NCBI RefSeq assembly: GCF_047663525.1
Contig: NC_092592.1
Location: 23,332,501 to 23,396,500, forward strand
Direction: 5' to 3'
DNA length: 64,000 bases
Source: Anas platyrhynchos
Lineage: Eukaryota > Chordata > Aves > Anseriformes > Anatidae
Below the pieces are notes generated by a model, which was given only the letters and a program-made list of their open reading frames with translations, was not told where the DNA came from and searched no databases. Both the position numbers and the translations under genes were made by a program. This document shows positions 50,011-61,270 of this stretch, piece after piece (position 1 is the stretch's first letter; each line of letters opens with the position of its first letter).

Positions 50011-53000
50011 TTTTCAGTGTTTTGGCCCCTTGTTCTTGCTTCCTCCTCTCCTGCACCTGCTCTTATCATCTGGCTGAGATGTTAGTCCTCACAGCTCCGC
50101 CTAGCTGCACCGATTGCCCCCTCAGAACTTGGGCGCTGAGCGCTATGAAGGGCAAGGGGGTCACTCCTAAGGACTACGAGGCGTTGTCAACAAGCACTGT
50201 TCTCACACAAATAATCAATTGTTGACCACAAACTAAGTACATCAAATCTAATACGAACAGGCCTAAATTACATGCAGGTGCACAGTCCCAGCAGTGCTGT
50301 CACCACATCTCCCTGCGAATTTGGTCTGTCCTTGCACTCTGAGGCAGTTGGCACCACAGTTGATAATCTATAGCTCCACAGAGCAGAGAGCCTGTGGTCA
50401 GGCGATGTGTGGCCGTGCTTGCAAAACCTTGGGCTAAATTCAATCCTGAAACATAAATATTAATATTACTTGGTACACAGTAATATCCTCAGAATAATAC
50501 CAAAACCTGAAATACACAGTAGTAGGGAAGTAATATGTCAACATAATAAACTTTTTTTTTCTTTTTTCTTTTTTTTTTTGATTTTTATAGAGCATTAAGA
50601 CTTTCATAGATGTTTTCATTTTCAGAAGTTGCTCTCCTTAACATCATCCTCAATTTTCTTCTTCCAAGTTGTGAGGTCACAGCTAGTGATCATTTGAAGG
50701 GGCTGTGAGGCAGAAAAGTTCGTATGGCAAGGCAAGGCCACAGTGCCTGGGTGTAGCTGAGCAGCTGGAGAGCACACTTTTTAACAAGACTGTGAACAAG
50801 ACCATTTGACACCACTAGGCAATCAGGCTGTCCACAGTCCTGTGTGTTGGTCCTTTTCCTGCTCTACATGCCACCCAGCTGTGCCTGGCACTTGGGGTCA
50901 CAGAGCACCACGTAGGAGGCCAGGTCCTCACACCGCGTGCACTTGTGATGCTCCTGTGTGCATTCTATGTGCAGGAGAAAGAAAATGCAGAGCTAACTCA
51001 GTCAGCACCTCGGTTTGAGAGCAGTAGTTCTGTGGCTTTCCATGAGAAAGGATGAAGTTCTTCTACCCAGTGAACTGATAAACATGTCTCATTTTTACTT
51101 AATGAGGTTAAAATTTGGGCTTGGATGTATCTTCGTGAGCTGCAGTACCAGTAATGACTGCAGTTTAGGCACCTCTGTAGGATTTAAGTCTGAGGGAATC
51201 ATTACCTCCTGTGCAACATGATATGTTTCCATCTCCCTCTGTCTGTCTCTCCAGTGGTGGACACCTGGAGACCTGTGCCTTTGGAACTGGAAGTTCACAG
51301 CTTCATGGGATAAGTTACACATCCCCTTCCAACACAGGTGGATATTTTTATAAGTATGATTTTCCTGCTTTACAAGGATGTTTTGGAATTCAGTTAGTTT
51401 ACAGGGTACACTATCAGATAAAAAGTGCTATAAAAAGTGCAAGGGTAAAATGTCTGACATTTAGAAACAGAATACCACAAAGTAATACTAATGTGGAGTC
51501 TCAAAGGCTCTTTTAAGGCTCTTTTAACAAGTTTATATGCTTTTCTTTCATCTTTCTCAACAATGAAAGTGGTAAGACCACAAATGAACTGCTTTTGGGG
51601 AAATATGTTAGAAGAGCTATCTCAGGCCCTTCAGCATCATAGTCTGCACTTCTTTTGATACATCGAGGTGTCCTGTGCACTCAGTGAAAGACATGTTCTG
51701 CAACCCTTTGGATTCCTAGATCTCATTTCTTAGGGTCATGTTTTGTTTTAAAGAAGTTGGGTAGTAAAAACATTGCTCAGTGATTCACCTGGGTTTTCTG
51801 CAAAATTAATTACAGAGTACTCTTCTCTCCAGAGGAAAACCTAAATTACAAAATGCCACAAGTGCTACTCTCAAATGTAGTAATGGCATGCTAAACTCGG
51901 CTAAACTGAAACTAGATATTAAAGTGATCCAAATGTTTACAATGGCACACTGCATACACATGATTTTAATAATGAACACTGGCAATTATTTGGCTGAGCT
52001 AATTACACCGGGGGAGAATTCTTTCACAGCAGGTATCCATTTCAGCTCCAAGGAAACATACAGACATGAGTTTTCTCTCTACGATGAGTAGATATTTTTA
52101 AAGACACTCCCTATTCTTGTATATGTACAGAACATTAAAATAAGTAATCTAAAAAATACGAACACAGTTGTTCTTTCCAGCCCATTTCTGCATGTTTTCC
52201 AAGAATCTCTAGTACTTGCTGCTGAACAATGCAGCTCTCACTGAAAGATGCAGCTCTCATCAAAACTTCTGCAGCTTTCCTTGAAGACAAAGTAGCAGAA
52301 CTGAAGAAATATTTCTTATTTTTTGTGTGTGTGTGTGTGTGTGTTGTGCCAAAAGAGTTACAAAGACAGCTGCAGAAAGACATTGCATATATTCTTCTAA
52401 CTTTACTTCATTTCAAGCGGTTTCTGCACTTACTTTATTCAAGAAGCATTTGTGTCAAACTGAAGCATAGATGTAACTAAATCTGTAAAAATACAAACCA
52501 TTAGGGCAAATTTTTGCATTCCAGATGGAAAATACCTGAATTGTACAGGGTGCACAGATATTTCACAGGCAGTTTTGGATTGATTCCCCTCTGCACATGC
52601 TTTTGGACACTTGAGATTGCGGTTTCACATCCCTGTAGCTCTCTATATTGCTCTGTTGCTCTCAGTTTCCAGTTTTTGACAACTTAATTTGCAACGTCAT
52701 GCTCACTCTTAGCAAAGTCGTTTGGTGCAGATATTGAAGCAAGAATCAGCATTTCTGTGCATCATGCTTCCAAACACGGAAGCTCTATGCCATTTTATAT
52801 TTACATAGCATTGTTGATATATGGACTAAGCTTAGAAAAAGGTACTATCAGAATCTGACAAAAAAGCTTCAGCACGGACAGCTTCCCAAATTGACGAGGA
52901 GATCATATAATTACCAATTAAATCACTATCTCCCTTTCTAACAAAGATGTCAAAGCTTGGTTTATCTATGTTTTCTGCTTTATCACCATCTTATTTGCAC

Positions 53001-53686
53001 CTTTTCAAACTCCAGATAACCTTCTGTGCTCAAGCTCTTTTCCCACTTTCCCGCTTAGTGCCACAGATAGCATGACCAACAACTGCTGCAGGAAGACACA
53101 TCTCAAGGACAAGTGTACCAACACTCCTGTTTATAGATTACCAGTACCATGGGAAGAGAATTGCTCTGTTCTTCCAGCCATCCTGGAGTTAATCCTAAGG
53201 GATAGAAAAGATGTATTAAAATGGAAGATTAATAAAACTGCCTTTTATAGTGCATATAGTTTAATTTAGCACCGTTAGTCAATGACGATTCTGATTCATT
53301 TGTTTTAGTTTGCTTCCTTAATTTGTTTTTATTCCCACCAGACCTGCAGCATAATCCAGTTAGCAGGCAAAACCTGCACCTGGGGCAGGCTGACAGTGAA
53401 AAGACAGACTTGACCACAGCTTCACTGCCTGCTGGATATCGTCTGGGGCTGAACCCTGCTGCTGTCCTATCAAACCCACTGAAGTGCTGCCTCTCCTGCA
53501 GGCTGCTGAGTGCACCACGCACCCACCCTCATGCTCTACACAGCTGGTCAGGCAGAGCCATCTGGCCAAGCCACAGGCGTAAAGGCAGATTATAGATTAT
53601 GTATAGGCAGGAACCATGAAAAGTCTCATGAGGTGCCCTGGGAGTATTTTTATAACCTTTTTCTAACAAAATGGGAGGACTCAATA
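50011..53686. other. Spacer between LIPA and IFIT5, first part
   Basis: No gene is supported. Simple sequence includes T-rich DNA at about 50,550-50,580 and a (TG)10 tract at 52324-52343. No open frame has a recognisable domain. Confidence 0.55.
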
Positions 53687-53725
53687 TATATAAATATATA
53701 AATATATATATAAATATATAATGTG
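53687..53725. repeat. AT-rich TATATAAA-type microsatellite
   Basis: Alternating tatata and taaa units abutting the 5' edge of the CR1 fragment that follows. Confidence 0.85.
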
Positions 53726-53727
53726 AT

Positions 53728-54629
53728 AGGTGAACAGTTGGATGACAGGTCAGGCTCAGAGGGTTCTAGTAAATGGGGTCACATCATGCTGGCAGCCAGT
53801 CACTAGTGGGGTTCTGAAGTGCTCTGTTTTAGGGCCAATTCTCTTCAGTGTTTTTATAAACAGTCTGGATGCAGGACTCAACTGTATACTAAGATTTCCC
53901 AATTTAGTGTAATCTGCAAACACAAATTACTGGGCTGGGCAATCGCTAACCACGTGAAAGTTAACAAGAGCAAGTGCTGGATTCTGCATTTGGGACAGGG
54001 CAACCCTGGCTATATGTACAGACTGGGGGATGAGAGGCTCGAGAGCATCCCTGTGAAAAAAGATCTAGGTGTTCTGGTTGACAGAAAGTTGAACAGGAGT
54101 CACCAGCGTGCCCTGCAGCCACAAGGGCCATCTGTACCCTGGGGTGCTTCAGGTGCAGCGTGGCTACCCAGCAGAGGGGAGGGATTGTCCTGTTCTGTGC
54201 TGGCTTGGCCTCACCTCGAGCACTGCATGCACTTTTGGGCACCACAATATAAGGACATAAAACTATTAGAGAGCATCCAAAGGAGGGCTACAAGGATGGG
54301 GTGAGGTCCAGATGAGATGTGTGAGGAGCAGCTGAGGTGCCTTGGTTTGTTCAGTGCGGAGCAGAGAAGGCGAAGGGGAGGCCTCATGGCTGCCTGCAGC
54401 TCCCTCACGAGGGGAGCAGAAGGGCAGGTGCTGAGCTTTGCTCTCTGGGGACAACGACAGGACCTGAGGGAACGGCATGGAGCTGGGACAGGGGAGAGTC
54501 AGGCTGGGGGTTAGGGAAAGGGTCTGCTCCCAGAGGGTGGTCGGGCACTGGGACAGGCTCCCCAGGGCAGTGGTCATGGCCCTGAGCCTGCTGGAGTTCA
54601 GGAAGCATTTGGACAACACTCTCAGACAA
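53728..54629 (+). mobile_element. Decayed CR1 retrotransposon fragment (RT C-terminus and 3' UTR)
   Basis: The translation shows remnants of the CR1 RT C-terminal half: [11 protein letters not shown] then VTSGV and [13 protein letters not shown] in one frame, then LHLGQGNPGYMYRLGDERLE and KKDLGVLVDRKLN after a frameshift, and later LLESIQRRATRM. This is followed by the CR1 3' UTR with 'gctccccagggcagtggtca' and 'gcatttggacaacactctc'. Stops and frameshifts make it a dead copy. The RT catalytic FADD region is destroyed. The last roughly 100 bases of the 3' end, including the ATTCTATG repeat, are missing, so the copy is truncated at both ends. Confidence 0.93.
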
Positions 54630-55082
54630 GGAAGTGTGGCAATATAAAATATATCCACCATATAATAGCACAGACATCTTCATTTTTCAGGGGAGAAAGT
54701 ATCCAACCTGGTAGATTTTTTTTTCCTCCTGGTATTTCAACAGAAGGGGCTTTACTTTTCCAACACAGTTTTCACACAGGTTTTCAAGGTGCAATTTCTT
54801 AGATGCCTCCCTCTCCAAAACAGATTTGATAAATGATTCTCACTTCAATATAAGGACATTCAAAATAATGATGATTGCTGCATTTCAAACTTCCTGTGAC
54901 ACAAACAAATGCTGTGCTTCTAGCAGTTGCATCCCCCCACTGCCTTTCCAGTCCGCTGTCATTCATTAATCTTCAGGAATAGTAACGCCATAAATCCAAG
55001 AAAAAAAAAAAACTGCTCCTAAGTTTCTATTCCCCATCTGGCAGTGGTTGCGCTTCATCTTGCAGATTCAGATAGCGAGCTT
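54630..55082. other. IFIT5 distal promoter region
   Basis: Non-coding. An ETS-like ACTTCCTGTG lies at about 54,890. The ISRE and TATA-like box lie just past this interval. Confidence 0.5.
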
Positions 55083-55094
55083 GGTTTCACTTTC
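55083..55094 (-). promoter_or_regulatory. Canonical ISRE of IFIT5
   Basis: The minus strand reads GAAAGTGAAACC, matching the interferon-stimulated response element core GAAANNGAAAC exactly. It lies 44 bases before the TATA-like box and about 140 bases before the ATG. ISGF3 (STAT1-STAT2-IRF9) and IRF3 use such sites at IFIT promoters. A weaker half-site (minus GAGTGAAATAAC) follows at about 55104-55115. Confidence 0.85.
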
Positions 55095-55137
55095 TGGTTC
55101 CCCGTTATTTCACTCACACAACACAAGGGCTGGAGCA

Positions 55138-55145
55138 CATAAAAG
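55138..55145 (+). promoter_or_regulatory. TATA-like box of IFIT5
   Basis: CATAAAAG, correctly placed downstream of the ISRE. Initiation is predicted near 55165-55172, giving a purine-rich leader of about 60-68 bases before the ATG at 55233. Confidence 0.6.
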
Positions 55146-55232
55146 GCAAGCCACAACAACAGTGAGCACTTTGGCTTCCAAGCTACCTTCAAACGGGTAG
55201 AGAAAGGAAAGCAAGGAAAAAGAAGGAAAAAC

Positions 55233-55237
55233 ATGAG
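55233..55237 (+). CDS. IFIT5: IFIT5 coding part of exon 1 (ATGAG)
   Basis: AAAAACATGAG/gtaaga: start codon with A at -3, two bases of the Ser2 codon, then a consensus donor. Far too short for ORF finding, but fixed by the exon 2 acceptor phase. Confidence 0.92.
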
Positions 55238-58200
55238 GTAAGAAAACAACGTAGTCTCTGATTGCTGCTTTTTTGCTGTGCTCTTATGCTATGGGAACGT
55301 AGGCTTATAATATGCGTAACAGAAAGTAGTAAGGGACTTGGAGAATTCAAGCATCAGAAAATATTTTATAGAATATTTATTGGAGGAATGAAAATTAAAC
55401 GAGGATTCCATTGGATGCTGTAATGTTATTGCTTTTTTCAGAACTGACAGTCAGGAACAGTGTGCAGGCAGTTCATGGATGAAATACAGGCTGCAGTAGC
55501 AGCCTCTGACCAGCCAAAAGGATGGCTGGCACTGTTTAAGGCTGACAATTTACTTTCTCTTTTCTACTGCTGCAAGGACCAGCAAACAGTTCTGGATTGC
55601 AGTCTGAAGCAGAAGAAAAGTTATAACATTTGCTGAGGACTGTCATGCACACACAGACACTCAAATAGGGCAGAACCAGGATGTTTATGAGAACCTAGGA
55701 AATTGCACTTACAAACTAAGCATTGAACTGAGCTAAACTGTGTTTAATCTGCATCACAAATCCATTCTGGGGACATTCATTTCCAACAAATGTCTTTTCA
55801 TGAAATTACTCTCCGCTGTTGTTTTCATCCATGGAAATGTTCTGTGTTCTCAGCTGAGGCAACAAAACAACAGGTCACTTATCACATAATCATTTATTTA
55901 ATTTTCACAGAATCATGTAGGTTGGAAAGGACTTGCAAGGTCATTCAAGTGAAGCCATCAACCTGACGTACCAAGTCCCATCAATTTGAACAATACATTT
56001 CAATTTTGATTTGACGGGGACTACTTAAATGCTTCAAGCTATTCCTGGACTATTTTTGCTGATTTGGCAGCCAGTACCTGTTCTTCCTTGGTGTTCCCCA
56101 GGAGACAAAGGTTTATAACAAGGTAGTGCTCACAGCAGGAACTTGCTCTCACTTCCCCTTCATCCTAGAAAAAATGTAATTTCCTACATGGAGTTTTCTA
56201 ATTAAGAACTGTTGTTGATACCAGTAAAGAATCAGTTGGTTGGAGAAGATTACTTGATAAGGGCAAGGAGGTCAGTAAGACAAACTTAGACATTAACAGC
56301 ATTTATAAATACCTATTTTCTCCAGTATCTGTAGTACTCCAGGTGGTTTGGGTGGGAATTTATATTGTTTTGTTTTCCCCAGCATCCTGCATGTTGTTCC
56401 AAAACCATCAATACCTCCTTCCCAATTCCTCCTTCACTTGTCTCCTCAGAATTTTCCTCTTTTTTTTTTTTTAATGGGACGTTGCAGTGGCACAGCAGTG
56501 CATGTAGCACTGTGCAGGTTTGTAGATCCTCTTGGTTTTATAAAATGGAGAGCAGAGCTGTCTTTCTAACAAAGGAGGATCTGACCAAGGAGCCAGTACT
56601 TCTTTAAGGAAGGGACTAATATGGAGTAAAGGTGTATCATTGATAGGCTACATGATAAAATCTTGTCTGCACACCCACAAATGGGGACAGGTAGATGGTG
56701 GTAGGAGGGGGACTTGACAAATACCCTGCCTCAGCTGCTGCATGACTTATCTAAGGTCCTGATATTGTATCCTCACACAGGGAGAAGCCCAGGGACACCA
56801 GTGCAGCTGGGGGCATCCCACTTTTATATGATTACCTCTTTTAGGTTGGCAAACTTTCCAAGAAGGGTAATACATTTCTGAGGCCCAGGGGAGTGCCAAC
56901 CTTACAGTAGAGACCAGCCCTCCTTTATGGCATCTAGACTAGCAGCTCTTTGGCTGTGTAAGAGGTGCCCCCAGTTCCACTGGCAAAGAGAATTAATGAA
57001 AGAACTGCAGAGCTCTCTAGACTTACAGCGCACCACAGCTTTGGCTTACTTGAACTACTGTTGACGAGTGGCACCAAGTGAGGTATTGGCTGATTTTGAA
57101 GTACATCATGCCCAGTTTAAAAACAAGAGTAGCAAAAAAGTAAATTGAGTGTAAGTAATCTTTTCTTTGATTTCTTCTAGTACCATTTCCAAGAATTCCT
57201 TGAAGAAGTCCCTGCTGCAGCTAGAATGTCATTTTACATGGACTTTGCTGAAGGAGGATGTAGATCTTGATAACCTAGAAGAATCAATAATTGATCTGAT
57301 TGACATTGGATTTTATGAAAATCTCACAAATTACAATCTACTCTCTTATGTATATCACCTAAAGCACTTGAACAAGGAAGCCCTGGAAAATCTCCAGAAA
57401 GCTGAAGAATTTGTTCAAAAATGTCATCCAAATGAAATCGACACGAAAAGTCTTGTTACCTGGGGAAACTATGCTTGGATCTATTACCACATGGACAGAT
57501 ACAAAGAAGCTCAAGCTTATGTAAGCCAAGTGGAAAACAGCTGCAAAAAACTTTCAGGTACTGCTCAGTTGAAGATTCAGCTTCCAGAAATCTATGCTGA
57601 GCAAGGGTGGGCACTATTAAAGTTTGGGAAAAAGTACTATGGCAGAGCAAAGGAGTGCTTTGAAAAGGCTCTGAGCAAAGAACCCAACAACCCGGAATTT
57701 AATGCTGGCTATGCAATAGCAGCATATCGTTTGGAAGAACACAGTAATGGAAAAAATGAAGAAGCAAACTCATCTGTGGAGATCCTGAAGCGTGCAGTGG
57801 AACTGAATCAAATAGACACTGTTGTTATGGCACTACTTGCATTAAAACTTCAGCAGTTACATCAAGATGATGAAGGGGAGAGATACATTGAAGAAGCAAT
57901 GAAGAAAACCCCCAATCTTCCTTATTTCCTGCGATATGCTGCTATATTTTATAGAAAGAAAGGGAAAGTGGACAAGGCACTGGAGATTTTGAGAAAAGCC
58001 TTAACAGTGACACCAAAATCTATGTTTTTGCATCACCAGATGGGAGTCAGCTACAGAGCAAAGCTGAAGCAGTTGGAAAGGACAGGAAATCCACCTCAAG
58101 ATCAAGTGGAAAAACTCATTCAAGAATGCATTTTTCATTTTAAAGCAGTGATTGACCAAAAAACAAAATTTTGTTCTGGCCATATTGACTTAGCAGTCAT

Positions 58201-58615
58201 GTATGAAAAAGCAAAGAAGTATAAAGAAGCAGAAGAGACATACCAGAAAGCATTTCAGATAAAGACTCTGAGTAACGATGAAAAACAACTCCTATGCTAC
58301 CAGTATGGAAATTTTCATCAGTATTGTAAGAGATCAGAATCTGAAGCCATTAGATATTACAAAGAAGGGCTGAAAATTGAAGAAGATTCTCATGGAAGAT
58401 GTATGTGCAAAACTGCCCTCAAAAAATTGTTGGAAAAGAGAATTCAGAAAGGTTTAGAAGATGAAGCAGATTTTGGTACACTTGGACTCATTTACCAGCT
58501 AGATGGTAAGAACCATGAAGCAATTGAGTGCTATGAGAAAGCCATTGAACGTAACCCTGACAATGAAGAATATCTGAGTGCATTATGTGAGCTACGACTT
58601 TCCCTCTCAAGCTGA
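55233..58615 (+). CDS. IFIT5: Interferon-induced protein with tetratricopeptide repeats 5 (whole gene, two exons)
   Basis: A cytosolic antiviral RNA-binding protein; the family sequesters 5'-triphosphate and incompletely capped RNA. The coding sequence joins ATGAG (55233-55237) to 57181-58615, giving 479 residues (human IFIT5 482). The two-exon layout with only 'ATGAG' coding in exon 1 is typical of IFIT genes. TPR-type helix pairs are visible at about residues 50-84, 92-126, 137-171, 246-280, 328-362, 366-399 and 431-465. RNA-pocket residues equivalent to human Lys150, Arg186, Tyr250, Arg253 and Arg260 and the HHQ triplet are present, but helix-2 positions differ (see findings). It is head to head with LIPA. 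No other IFIT copy is in the window. Confidence 0.97.
55238..57180 (+). other. IFIT5 intron
   Basis: 1,943 bases, gtaaga to ttcttctag. It contains a CR1 remnant at 55,907-55,979 and a T14 run near 56,459-56,472. No other feature seen. Confidence 0.9.
55907..55979 (-). mobile_element. CR1 3'-end fragment, minus strand, in the IFIT5 intron
   Basis: Reads as the reverse of a CR1 end: 'cacagaatcatgtaggttgg', then 'aaaggacttgcaaggtcatt', then 'catcaacctgacgtaccaag'. It is short and diverged, antisense to IFIT5. Confidence 0.8.
57181..58615 (+). CDS. IFIT5: IFIT5 exon 2 (all but the first five coding bases)
   Basis: Acceptor tttcttctag/TACC; the first T completes the Ser2 codon, followed by TISKNSLKK. 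The frame is open for 478 codons to TGA at 58613-58615. It carries the family hallmarks ECHFTWTLLKED, SLVTWGNYAWIYYHMD and FLHHQMG, and ends with ALCELRLSLSS. Confidence 0.97.
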
Positions 58616-58638
58616 AGCTCCCAAAAATCCCTCTCTGA

Positions 58639-58639
<1 letters not shown>

Positions 58640-58675
<36 letters not shown>
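58640..58675 (+). repeat. Genomic A36 tract just after the IFIT5 stop codon
   Basis: Thirty-six A residues starting 25 bases after the stop, followed by CACACAC and A9. No polyadenylation hexamer precedes it, so it is template-encoded within the 3' UTR. Confidence 0.9.
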
Positions 58676-58676
<1 letters not shown>

Positions 58677-58813
58677 ACACACAAAAAAAAAGCACATTTT
58701 AAGGTTGAAGTTATAACCTGATGAAAAACCCGGTACCACCACATTCTGGTGTAAACTGCAGAATCTGCAGATGTTGACTGGATGATGATTGTGCACTTGC
58801 TTGCTTGTTCACT

Positions 58814-58819
58814 ATTAAA
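58814..58819 (+). terminator. IFIT5: Candidate polyadenylation signal of IFIT5
   Basis: ATTAAA, the commonest variant hexamer, about 200 bases past the stop. I found no AATAAA in the next 500 bases. Weak call. Confidence 0.35.
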
Positions 58820-60590
58820 GGGCATGCTTAGAAAGAAAAATAGCTAAGCTATCTTAGCCTTACGTACTAATACTAGTATAAAGGTTGTCTTTGAGTGATT
58901 ATCTGTAGGACACAGCTGGAACCAGATCTTACCTTCTACTGACAAAAAGATCAGAGAATTATGATATTGTAACATTTAATCTATCAATTTAAAAGGCATG
59001 CTGATGGTTAATATAGATTGTTGGTGCATTTTCAAATATTAAGGAAAGACTCTTTTCGTGTCATTTAGAAGAAATTTGTGCCGAACAGTTGTTCAGATTA
59101 CCACCTTGTATGCTGTTTATCATAAATGACCACTGTTTAAACAACCACTGTTTGTCTAGTTTACTTGGAACTGAAAACATGTATCATTGTTGTGAACTAT
59201 CAAAGAGCATTGCATCGTCCAATTGCTGCTTCTAGTATTTCTTCTCTGACTAATGCTCATGTTAGTAGATGAAAGAAAGGGAAACATCCATTCAAAAGAG
59301 TAAAAGGGATAAAGTTTGGGCGGGACATGGAAAGGTCAGGAGATAGCCCCATTTATTTTCCCAGACTCTCGGCGAGGCTGGGTTCAGAGATGCTCCTCCA
59401 GAGAATCAATTTGTGCAGAAAATAGCATACATATAGTTTACCCAAACTGGCACTCTTGGGAGCCATTAGAGCAAACATCTGGAGTGGAAGGAAAGGCAGT
59501 GTCTGAGATGCCAGAGAGATGGTTGTCTGTGGCTATGTGGTGAAACAAGGGACAGAAAACACGAGCAATGTACTGAACCGGAATTGGGGCATGGAGTGAA
59601 GCTGGAGAACCAGAGAAATGGAAACCTGAGTGCAAGGTGCAGGTGGGAGAAGAGCAGTGTGAACAAAAAGCACGCAACAAGGGAAGAAAGGGTTGAAAGG
59701 ACAGTGACTAGCTTAAGGAAGTGATTGTCTTCAGATCACTAAACTAAAGGTATTCATGGCTTGCCAGTCTAATTCCACATTACGTACCTTGGCATAATAG
59801 ATGATGGTGCTTGGGGGGCATAATAGATGATGGTGCTTGGGGAAAATTAAGACTGCACTTCCAGAACACTCCTGAGCCCTAGTCAGTCATGTAGAACGAA
59901 GCCAGCCGGTGGCAGAGCCCACACACCAGGTTAAGGTGCACACTGAAGTCTGACAAGCTTCAGAAGATGTCAGAGCTTCAGCCACACATATGGCAGCAAC
60001 ACTATCCAACGGCCAGCGCTTAAGCAGCCCATACGCGTGCCCCTGAGAGGGTGGGAGGGTGGTCATTTCTGTTCCCAGCCCCCGGCAGCCTTCCTGCCCC
60101 CTGAGCAGCAGCAGGCCCCGTGCGCAGACAGGACGGTGTCCTACAGGAGCGTAAAACATGGTGCCAGGCAATGAAGCATCAAGGAACCTGTCCCCTCTCA
60201 GCTCTCTAAGAATCGTTTATAGCATGAGCAAAAGCAGCCAGGAGCATAACAGTGTGCACTGCACACTCAACCACACCTGGGACTGCTAACTTCACAAACT
60301 TAACCAAATCTGGCCTTGTTTTCTAGCCACCTGCCAGCTTCTCCTCTTACAAACAGTGGTGGCCCTACCTAGGGAAAGGGGAGGGAGGAAAACGGGAAGG
60401 ATGGGAGCGGGACTGAGACACGGTGCTCAGAGCTTGTAGGTACAACAGCAGGGCTGAAGTCAGGAACTGCTGATTACCGGTGGTGTTGGGCTCAGCTGTG
60501 GGGCATAACGGTACACGAGGTGACCCCACTACCCTGCTCAGTCTCGAGGTTTCTCACCTCAGCGCAATTTCCATCCAAGCCTTCCTGAGG
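58820..60590. other. Region downstream of IFIT5
   Basis: No gene is supported; it may include more IFIT5 3' UTR. A perfect 26-base tandem duplication lies at 59791-59842. Confidence 0.5.
59791..59842 (+). repeat. Perfect 26-bp tandem duplication
   Basis: The 26-base unit starting GGCATAATAGATGATGG and ending CTTGGGG occurs twice with no mismatch and no spacer. Confidence 0.95.
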
Positions 60591-61270
60591 GCAGCAGGGA
60601 AGAGACGAAGGGACGGGTCGCACAGGCTGCCGAAGGCCCGGTTGCACACCCCTGCTCCCCTCCACACCCTGCCACCCCTTTCCCGGGAAACACGGCGAGG
60701 CAGCCAGCTATTTAGGGAAAAAACGCAAGCCTGACAGGCGCGGTCTTCATCACCGTGAGCGATCCGCATCGCGTCCCGCTGGGTGGTGCTGCGGCACCGC
60801 CCCCCGCGCCGCCCGAGCCCGGCGGGCAGAAGCGGAGCAGCGCCGGAGCAAGGCCGGCTGATCCGCGTGTGAACGCAAAGACCTCGCTGCAGGAAAAAGG
60901 AGGGGGGATAACCCTGCACGAGGCATTCGTTTAAGAGGCCAAATCACCTCCTAGATCATCTACGAGACTGCACTGGAATACACCATAAGGCCCTTAGCAG
61001 AATGCATTATTTACTGAGGCCACTTGCCGAGGTGATCGGCTCTGGGGCAGACGCGTTCTGCAGCGGAGCGGGGGACCGGACAGGCAGGGCTAATTTTTCT
61101 GGCACCGAGCACACTCGAGGGAGCCGCCAGGACCCGGCAGCCCTCCCGAGGGAGGTGAACGAGGTGAGAAGGAGGTGTAGGCGGAGCCAGCAGCGCCCCC
61201 TCCCCGGCCGGTCAAAAGCTGCCCCTAGGGAACACGAGTGACCTGGAGCGCGTCGACCAGGATGGGCAAA
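60590..61270. promoter_or_regulatory. CpG-rich stretch upstream of the CR1
   Basis: GC- and CpG-rich DNA, densest near 60,780-60,850 and 61,020-61,260. It may be a CpG island of a neighbouring gene; in vertebrates the next gene past the IFIT block is SLC16A12, whose body is not visible here. Alternatively it may be part of the CR1 5' region. The reading frames across it show no domain. Confidence 0.4.

Noticed and set aside
49630-50056. Long N-terminal extension of LIPA in frame upstream of the ATG
   Set aside because: It is CpG-island sequence; the downstream ATG gives a proper signal peptide and matches the known family start.
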